A DNA stretch of 64,000 nucleotides from Lonicera japonica (Eukaryota > Streptophyta > Magnoliopsida > Dipsacales > Caprifoliaceae): contig CM038466.1 of assembly GCA_021464415.1 (NCBI GenBank), positions 30,100,833-30,164,832 on the forward strand, given 5' to 3'. The notes beneath the pieces were generated by a model. It ran no database searches. It was given only the letters and a program-made list of their open reading frames with translations, and was not told the origin of the DNA. This document shows positions 55,701 through 64,000 of the stretch, one piece after another; the first letter of the stretch is position 1; the number at the start of each line of letters is the position of its first letter. The translations under genes were made by a program, and so were the position numbers.

Positions 55701-56640
55701 AACAACGTCTTTTATTGTATTTATTGTACTCTTCTAATCTTCTTCTAATTATTTGTTCTTCAACTATAATATTAAATATGAAATTCCCTTATCTCCACAA
55801 CCTTCAACCTTCTCAAAGTGAGGAAAAAAATATTGAAATCAATCCACAAAAAAATTTAGTACAATATGAAAATAATTGTTTTATCCAACAGTATACATAC
55901 ATATATTGGGTTAATTCATTAAATTAGCCATGGCTTGCTTTTTTTGCAGCAAATCCAGATTACATCTTTGAATTTGAATTTTAAAAAATCATCATTGCTC
56001 AGTTTTCTCACAAAATTAAACAACAAAATAATCTGTAGTTGCAAACAGGAAATTTCTACATAAATGATATAATCTAAATCTCAGTTAAGTGGATCAATCC
56101 CTAACTACGTTGTAAACCACGACCTAAAGATCAAATGTATTTAAGGGGATGAGATTAGGCATATTAGACAACATAAACTTTCAAAATCTTAGGCAAATAT
56201 GAGCCATCAAAACAACAAAGCAATTAATCTAAAAAAACCTAAATCTAACCAATTGAAGATATGTAAAGAGAGATCTAAAATGCATACCTTTATATCATAT
56301 AAAGCAACGAATCTAAGATCTAAACCCCCTCCCAATTTTGAGGTACTTTGTGAATAATCCATGAGTAGCAAACCTGTAAAAAGAGAGAATGTGATTACAA
56401 CTAGATCTGAGACACTTCACAATCAATCTGATGTAAAAGAAATTGGTGAAGCTGGGTGGTAAAGCTCCAAAAAATCCCAAATAGGTGATGTAAAAGAAAT
56501 TAAGGAGATCGGAGTGAAAGAGTGAAGCTGAGCGGCATAATGGTGAGATGTTCATGGCTACATAAGAGTGAGATCTAGCTGGAAAGAGAGATATTACAAG
56601 AGTTATATTACAGTAAGACAATGTTTGTGAAAAATGTATA
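52726..56640. other. Noncoding 5' part of the CACTA element
   Basis: About 3.9 kb between the TNP2 remnant and the right subterminal repeats. No protein domain is recognised. It may be a long 5' leader with introns or later insertions. Short open frames at 55715-55927 and 56313-56621 match nothing I know. Confidence 0.5.
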
Positions 56641-56659
56641 TATATAAGGAATCCAACTA

Positions 56660-56950
56660 CGTCGTTTTGTTTAAAGGTTATTATTGCTTATAATAGTCAT
56701 AAACTTGGGACAACAGCTGGGGTAAATTATTACCGATATAAACAATGACAATTCCAATTGTAACTGTTACAAGCAGTGGCAAATCAGTGATAAAATAAAA
56801 AAAAAATTATCACTGTAAAAAACTATTATAAATAAGCAAAATTAAATCTATTCGACCGTTATGACTGCTAATGGCAGTCACAATGCTTGTGACTGCCATT
56901 AGGAGTCATAAAGGTAGCGAAACTAATAGTCATAATCTAGCCTTTTTGGT
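56660..56950. repeat. CACTA right subterminal repeats
   Basis: Repeats of the same type as the left end: AATAGTCATAAAC, GTGACTGCCATTAGGAGTCA and ATAGTCATAATC. They confirm the right border. Confidence 0.85.
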
Positions 56951-56959
56951 GTAGTATGT

Positions 56960-57710
56960 AGTACTAAAATTGTTGTTCATTCATGTAAGTAGTGTCCATG
57001 CTCATGACTGAATCGTCCTCCAATCTCTGTTGCCTTTCATCCATTCGAATCTTCCTTTCTTCTTCATGACCAGTCTTCTCATCATCGCGTTTTCGTGAAG
57101 TAACCAATTGAGTTATGTGATCCTCAACTAGAATTCTTGACTCATAGGCTTCCTTTATGTAAAACAAAATTTTTGCATCCATCTTCTCGGCCTTTTTAAC
57201 AAGCATCCGCATGATTCTTTTTGTTTTGCAAGTTTTTGGCCTTCCTCCTTATCGGTTGATCAGAAGGAAATTCAATGTTAATAGGGGATGAATCATCACT
57301 TAAGTTTGTAGATGACGACTCACTATGTTCAGGACGAAATCGTGAACATTGAGTATTTTGAGACGTCGTCGACAAATTTTACTTTTTGTGATGCTTCAGA
57401 ATCTGGTAACATTGATCAAATGTAAATTGTTTACCCTTGTCTGATAGGTAAGCTTTTTGAGCCATATTAATCTGTGTTGCAGTAAAAAATATATTTATAT
57501 AAAATTAATTCAATTAAACTCTAATTAATTTATATATATAAATGACAAAATTCGGTTACCACATCAATTTCATTTGTTCTACTAGCTTGATGTTGTATAG
57601 CATGCGAAAGTTTTGCAACGTACGACAGAATAACTTTACTAATATAATGATAGCGTGACTGAAGAGATCCTGAAGGCCCTTCTGAACAATCCCAAGCTGT
57701 TTGTGATATT
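56960..57710 (-). pseudogene. MYB-like accessory protein of PIF/Harbinger type (pseudogene, split by CACTA)
   Basis: Two exons are visible on the minus strand. One (about 57705-57562) has SLQSRYHYISKVILSYVAKL and ends at a GTAACC donor. The next starts after CAACACAG at about 57474 with INMAQKAYLSDKGKQFTFDQ and CYQILKHHKK, where the family has KF.F..CW.ILK..PKW. It continues to DQPIRRKAKN and ends with RMDERQQRLEDDSVMSMDTT before YMNEQQF and a stop. The pattern fits the NAM-associated C-terminal domain of Harbinger MYB-like proteins. There are two or more stops. The reading continues beyond the CACTA insertion at 46255. Confidence 0.65.
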
Positions 57711-59535
57711 TAATTGTAATATCATCCTAGGACTTATCAATTGTTTAAGAACTTCCAACTATGGCATTTGTACTTACAGTAATATATGATCGGTATAATG
57801 CTAACTTCATTTTCATGTGGTAACATATTTGCTCCATGCGCGCAGTTCACCATTTTTCGTCCTTCTTAAATCAAGAAAGTTCTATCTAACTTTTTTTTTG
57901 TCAAAGTGTTCTGGAGGAAATGTTGCAAATAAGTGAGTAAAAATGGTGAACAAAATTTGCTTTTATAAATAAAAAAATAATGGTACTTAAATAATACAAA
58001 AAACAATAATTGGTTTGAAATTTAAACTTTAAAAACTTATTTGCAATTTCACCCCAAAAGTTAAATAGCTAATACCTAACTTAACACCATCCATTATCTA
58101 TCCAAGCTTAACGAATCTATGAAATATATATATATATATATGATTTCTTACTAGTGTGCTTCACTCGTATGGGTCATAAGAGTAAGCCGCACTCGTATGA
58201 ATTTTTTTTTACTTCCTATACAAGTGAGCTAAACCCGTATAGTTGATAAGAGTGAAGTAAAGCCATATGAGTAAAATTTAGGGGTATGGTAAGTTTATTT
58301 GTTTTATACCATATAAGCCTAATATTTACCATATAAGTTCATTCGCTGTAGTTCCGGATATGCTAAATTTGGCTATTTAGCGTGCCCCCTGGGGATGCTC
58401 TAAGCCTTGTTAAATTTGAAATTCACTTTTTGAACTCTTCAGTCCCTAATTTCTCTCTTATCTCATCTCATCTCAATTAAATTTTTACTATTACATATCA
58501 TTATAATAAAAAATTCTCTTAAATCATATTAGTGCGAAAATCTAAATCTAGTATATTTTCAACCATACAGTCAAATAATTGAATAATAATTAAAATGATA
58601 ACAGGTTGAAAAGAATAAAATAAGAATGTGTAAAGGATGTTCACGTATCCTATAGGAGGATATATGTTAGTCATCCTCCAACGAATAGAGCTAGGAACTC
58701 GAAGTGCTTTGTATTATAGTGAATGAGTTTAGATTACAATAAACGATATTTCTTTAGCTATTCTATCTTTATAATATTATAGTTGGTAGAGTTATAAACA
58801 TTTTAGAGCCTAAATGCTTTATACTTGGAGCATTGTCGTGTGTTTTTTGAGCTCTATCTCCCTGTACATCTCTCTTGAGTACTATTCCTTTGCCTCGTAG
58901 TTCTGTTGTATAGCTTCTTCTTTTTTGCAGTAAAAGTTTGGTTATTGTGAGAAGTAAATGCTTTCTATATATATGATAGAGAGGGAAACAAGTGAGAAGA
59001 CACTCTGAGCAGGTCTCGAGCCATCCCTCATTATCACGAACTCTGATGTTACTTCTCCTAGTATTCCAATGCATTTAATGCAGTTTATATACATTTAATT
59101 AAGTTGAGGGAGGTTATGCACCTCCTACAGGGTTGGTGGTAGACTTCTATACCTTTGTCAACCACTGTGACAGACTGGTTAAGTGCCGTTCGCTTCAGCT
59201 TAATGAAAGAGCTCTAGAGATTGAGCTCTGGAGACTTGTGGCCCTGAATATAAAGTAGATATTATTCCGACATTCCCACAAGCTCCATTAAGCATGTATC
59301 CCTGAAGTCCAAACCTTTTAGTTATGTCTTCACACGTTAGCAGTAGTATTCACATGTCCTCCTACAATTGGTCCACGAGGTAAAATAACTATGTTATAAC
59401 ACGAAATCAATATTTCAAATATATATTCATTACAATATTTAATTATAGCTCTACCTTTTTCTTTATTAATTATATAGTTTCTTTGTACAATTAGTTTTAC
59501 ATTGATATATATATGGGAATATTCAACTTAGAAGT
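57711..59535. other. Intergenic sequence, no gene called
   Basis: An (AT)n repeat lies at about 58127-58141. The sequence to 58400 ends GGGGATGCTCTAAG, which resembles the MITE terminus seen at 20.2 and 21.2 kb, but no left end was found. The minus-strand frame at 59074-58769 is basic, has no known domain, and may belong to a degraded LTR and leader (TATAAACTGC near 59087 on the minus strand). Confidence 0.35.
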
Positions 59536-59540
59536 TTTAC

Positions 59541-62500
59541 TGTGACGCCCCAAATCCTGTTTAGAGATTTTCACCTTCGGGATTCGTTTGTCATGGGTGC
59601 TGTACGTTGACGGTGGGTGATATTAAAATTTTACAAATTAATAATTAGTTAAAAATATTTTTCAAGGAATTACTCATTTTCTAAAATGGTATGAGTAAAA
59701 TAAATAAAGTAATATAAACACATGAATGTGTATCTTAGATTTTTCAAAAAAAATTGGCATGGTCTCCTCTGTTATACCAATATCCAAGACTTGTATAAGT
59801 GCTCCATCATATCATTTCTTAAATAAAACTCAACCACAATCTTCATAACAAATAATAAATTATAATACATCAATTTAGTTCTCAAAATAATAAATAATCA
59901 ACAACAATTTACTATAATTAACATTACATTGCCTCTTTAATTACATAAACTAATTATTAAACAATATTTACCTAATACAAATAGAATTAACTTAAAGTTA
60001 CACATAAAAGTCAAGTCGTCCCTCCAAGGGAGAGTAACACGGTTTCGGGGTCAGCAGAGGTAACTAAATTTTAATGCGCGTCAACCCAGAGAGTGTACCT
60101 ACAAAACTGTTTTGAAAAATAGGAGTGAGCCAAATACGGGCTCAGTGGGAACTATAAAATTTTTTCTATAAAAATACATCTAGTCAAACACACACCACGT
60201 GCAATATCGAAAATAATAAAAAACCACAATATGCATATAATTTACTCTTTATATGTGTACCATATACATATATATATATAGTACTATACCAAAATACTAT
60301 AAAACCATATATCGAAACTAGTGATGCATACTATGCACAACACATGATATCACCCCCAAAGGAAATTACTATATGCAAACCATATACGTAAAATATAATC
60401 CAAATCCAATCAAGGATAATAAACAAGTATAGGCACCCATATTTCTACCATACAATATGTCCTCCCATAGGACTCATATCTCACTTTCCATGGCTAGAAC
60501 CATGAGGTAGGAGAGCCTGAAAGTAAAATCGTCCTCCAATGACGTATAGTCAACCATCTAGGATTTAAATCCATTGTGCATAGTTGATAGCCCCCATGGC
60601 TCAGATATTTTCGCTCCCATAGCGGGGACCCCCTACTACAACCCACATAGTGGTAAGCCCCCAAGGCTAACCAACTCGTTTAGCCATGCAAGCTATGTCC
60701 CCCTAAGGACAAATATATCATGTAGCCACCAAGGTTAAGATAATAAGGGTAACTAACCAAATGGTAAAATATGGTGCCAATTCATAAAACTATATAAATC
60801 TCAAACCAATTGAGATACCAAGTATATACGTGTCAAAAGCTAACCATTAGCCATATAGAATTATTCATACACAAGATATATATATCAAACGAAAAGAATG
60901 CGTAAATATACTTATGTATTCAAACTAAGTGGGAGAATCCATCAATAACAATTATATAACGGTTTAAATAAATATATCTTTATATCTCATATGATACCCA
61001 AACCATATATTATCAATAATCCCACCTTAATTAGCACAAATAGCTCATGAGTTAGATCTCATAATTTATCTCATGGCCATTAGTTCTATTACTACAAGAG
61101 ACTTATATAAGATAATTATCTTATATATATATATATAATGTTTTCGGTGTACAAATGCCAAATGTATATCAAATAAATATAAAACCTTTAAGATTATAAC
61201 ACTCATATCACAATGATGTCCATAAGGCACATATATTTATCCCACCAAGTATTTTTGTATAAAACACCATGGGCGGTCTCATTAGTTGTAATCCTTTTGG
61301 TGAAATTTTTACTCATTAGTTATTACAAATTTCCCAATGCCTAGTTTAGCTCTTGGATATTATTCCCATATGAGTAATAGCGAAATCGTACAAGAAAACC
61401 ACAATTTTGCTTGTATAGTTTGTTTAGTAGAATCTAGCAAGCATTTTGCCGAAAAGTGGGTTTAGCCAAATCCTTAACGTTTGTCGACAAGTGGTATATG
61501 TACTCTATAACATCATATTCACACAATAGATGTACATGTATTTATGTATCAAACCTATCATATAAGTCATTTCTAGTTATACGTAATTTTAAATTAAACC
61601 CACTTGTGTATAGATGGGTTTTTAGGTAAACTTTGGGGAAATCTTGTTTATTCATCAATTTAACTCATTAACCAACCAAAATTAACCTTTTATATCCAAA
61701 AATTCCAAAATTTATACCACTTGCACTTATCATATGCATTACCTTAAAAATTAGTAGCAAAAGTTAACGAATTGGGGGGTTTTTAGTTCAAATCATAAAT
61801 TGGGTGTGTACAAACTGAATTGATTGTTGTAGGAAGTTATAATCAACATAAATAAAAATATTATATCATCAATTAAAGGTTAAGAACACCCAAACCCAAT
61901 GCATGCAATACAAACCCTAGGTTCTTTGCAAAACCTCCAAATTTCAAGTAAGAATATAATGCACACATAATGGTAAGAAAAACAACTTTTATACCATTGT
62001 TCCCAACCTAATTTGAAGCTTTAACACAGGTTTTGAGAAGGTTGATAATAATTTAGGTAGCTGGAACAACTCCCATCTGAGCTCTTCAAGCTGCCATGGT
62101 AATGGAATAAAATGGAAGAAGATGAATAGTGTTGATCCTAGCCAATTCGGGGATTAATATTGTAAAACCCTCACAAATCGCTTAAAAATCTCCTAAAACT
62201 TTTATAGATGAGCTCCCAAGTGTATGATAGGTATTATTCACGAAATGGGACTGGTTTTGGGGTTTTAAGGTGTTAAAAATTGGGTCAAAACGAGTTGGGT
62301 TAGGTCAACCCGACTAGCCAAATATTTATGTGCAATGTTCATATTTTGAGTATAACTTTTTACTCGGAACTCCGATTTTGATGATCTTTATATCAACGGA
62401 AAGAGGTCTCGAAGAACTACAACTTTTATCTTTAGAGTTTCCCAAAATTATGAACAAACAAATACTAAAAATGCATTGAAGACAGAAGTCTGTCAAATCA

Positions 62501-63016
62501 CTATAAATTCGGATATGAGCAGATTGGTTAATTGGCTTACTTCGCGCTTAATTATGACCAGCAAGGAGTTAGAACATCATACGAGAAAGTTATGTCCTTT
62601 CAAAGTTAGCCAAAAACTCATTTCGCCAAAACCTCAATTATCACCGTTAACCGACGAAATTCAACTACAGCTATCCGAAATGCGTTTCAACTATGCACGC
62701 ATATGTAATATGTTTAATATGACTTATGGGAAGTGTTCGGCTCATCAAAGTATGTTCGGAACAAAATTCGAGTACTCAAAGCTATGTTTAAGGGTAAAAT
62801 AGAACTTATGGCGATTAACACTTATAATTTGATAAGGAGCACTCGAGTAGCAAAATGATAATCCATCCATATTTAATTAAGATATTTAAACATGCTCGAG
62901 GTGTGGAAACCGCATAATTCTACTCGGAACCAAAAATCATTAGCCAAAGCGTGGTTATTCGATAAATCAAGCTTATAAAGGAAAATTAGTAAGCAAACTA
63001 AGCATGAGGTGTGACA
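59541..63016. mobile_element. Solo LTR of about 3.5 kb (copy B)
   Basis: Starts TGTGACGCCCC and ends GAGGTGTGACA, with a perfect 5-bp duplication TTTAC (59536-59540 and 63017-63021). It is collinear with copy A over its whole length with scattered substitutions and small indels. The private target duplications of A and B show two separate insertions, not the two ends of one element around the CACTA transposon. No protein is encoded. Confidence 0.88.
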
Positions 63017-63021
63017 TTTAC

Positions 63022-64000
63022 ACCCATCCATAATTTTTTCTCAAATTCATAATTTATCAATTCCACCATTAGATAAACAATTTTTACTATATTTGTGAAG
63101 CATGCAAAGTTTCAAATCAATCTCATATTTGTAATCATATAATCACTATATTTATTTTTACTTAATTTTTGTAAGGTTCATAATTCACTTTATAACATAA
63201 TTATGATGGAGGACTTATACATCTCTAATTACATTAATTTTTTGCACGCTTCTTTGGAATATTATAATGAACTACTTCAAGGGTTAGATCGATGAATTCT
63301 GAAATTGAGAAAAAGTTATCGGAGAGTGTAAAACTTCTAACTTTTACACCGCGTATAACTTGAACACTCCCTATGTATATATATAATTTGTGAAGAAAAA
63401 TCTAGACTTATATTTAACTAGACCTCTAATTTCTGATGATTATTTCGTTTCTCTTCCTCCTCTCTATCTCATGAATTTTTTTCTCCCACTATAATCACTA
63501 GGAGGTGTAACTCTAATCAAACCATTAAAGTCGGTTTTTAGATTTTGTAGACCCAAGAAAAACTGAGCTATGAGTAAAATTGTCATTTTTAATTTTTACT
63601 GTCTCCTATTTTCTTGCTATTACTGGATAAGAACCGCCAACGTGTGAGGGGATTAGATTTACCGTTGTGCGCAACTATCTAAAAGAAAATATCAGAGTAT
63701 TTGGGAGAGAAAGATATGATAGGTACCTAAGATATAGAGAGGGATGGAGTTGGTGAAGTATAAAGAGAAAAAAATAATTTTGGACCATAGAGTAGGGGCG
63801 TTGCAGTGAACTTGAAAATCAAACGACTGAACCATACTGAGCCGAACCTAATAAAAAAAATAAAAATAAAAAAAACAAACCGAGAGCGAATATGTTAAGG
63901 AAAGAGAATAGCATTTGAAGGAAAAAAAGGAGAGAGTGCAAAAAATATAAACAGAGTAAAAAAGGAAAGAGAAAAAAATTCTCACGCCCACTAGTTTAAC
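63022..64000. other. Intergenic sequence, nothing recognised
   Basis: AT-rich sequence with an A-rich stretch at 63848-63880. No exon, RNA gene or bounded repeat was seen. Confidence 0.5.

Larger units (their letters stand above)
46259..56956 (-). mobile_element. CACTA (En/Spm) transposon, 10.7 kb
   Basis: The left end is CACTACACCAGAAT. The right end, reverse-complemented, is TACTACACCAAAAA, so its terminal C has become T. A perfect 3-bp TGT duplication flanks the element (46256-46258 and 56957-56959), as expected for CACTA elements. Both ends carry many subterminal repeats with TATGACTG and GTCATAA. Two transposon genes are on the minus strand, TNP2-like first and a second gene after it, so the 5' end of the element is at 56956. 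The genes are broken, so movement would need a helper. Confidence 0.92.

Noticed and set aside
58383..58396. Third MITE of the GAGCATCTCC family
   Set aside because: Only one end (GGGGATGCTCTAAG) is seen. No matching left terminus or target duplication was found.
62476..62802. A 108-codon open frame in LTR copy B, with a similar 86-codon frame at 45142-45402 in copy A
   Set aside because: About 67 codons align without indels, but the two LTRs align throughout at the DNA level and the starts differ. There is no known domain. It is most likely LTR sequence that is open by chance.
42090..63016. A single 21-kb LTR retrotransposon with copies A and B as its two LTRs
   Set aside because: Each copy has its own flanking duplication, and no primer-binding site, gag or pol of that element lies between them. 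The coding remnants inside are CACTA and Harbinger-like.

Overview
The window is nuclear DNA of a flowering plant. It is AT-rich, has no operons, and carries an intron-split nuclear gene plus plant-type LINE, Helitron, Ty1-copia, LTR, CACTA, Mutator-like, hAT and Tourist-like elements. The one host gene I recognise is lycopene epsilon-cyclase, whose residues are close to eudicot versions, so a eudicot is the best guess. I cannot name the species.

Region 1 to 11.7 kb holds the 5' half of lycopene epsilon-cyclase (LCYE/LUT2) on the minus strand. Five exons with correct splice sites and phases lie at 11355-11068, 3556-3384, 2182-2047, 1904-1794 and 1674-1572. The rest of the gene would lie beyond base 1. 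Exon 2 has one extra base inside the dinucleotide-binding motif, so the copy is a pseudogene unless that base is a sequence error. Intron 1 is about 7.5 kb. It holds a 5'-truncated L1-type LINE in the opposite orientation, a decayed second copy of exon 1, and a hAT-like MITE with four CACGTG cores.

Region 11.7 to 25.4 kb has no gene. It holds a 2-kb Mutator-like element with 9-bp target duplications and a nested Tourist-like MITE, several other inverted-repeat elements, two candidate SINEs, a palindromic repeat array split by a MITE, and microsatellites.

Region 25.4 to 28.6 kb is a nest of LTRs. A 1,535-bp solo LTR with a perfect 5-bp target duplication sits in the U3 of another LTR. It carries six short CG palindromes just upstream of its TATA box.

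Region 30.4 to 36.6 kb is a decayed autonomous Helitron (Rep and helicase). Region 37.0 to 40.8 kb is a decayed Ty1-copia polyprotein. Two related solo LTRs of about 3.5 kb lie at 42090-45628 and 59541-63016, each with its own target duplication. Between them, 46259-56956 is a 10.7-kb CACTA (En/Spm) element with TNP2-like and second-gene remnants on the minus strand. It interrupts an older minus-strand gene fragment resembling the accessory MYB-like proteins of PIF/Harbinger transposons.

I found no CRISPR, no convincing tRNA or rRNA gene, and no new enzymatic system. The points most worth a second look are the frameshift and exon-1 duplication in LCYE, the CACGTG-rich MITE beside exon 1, the tandem palindromes in the solo LTR, and the CACTA insertion through the Harbinger-like gene.
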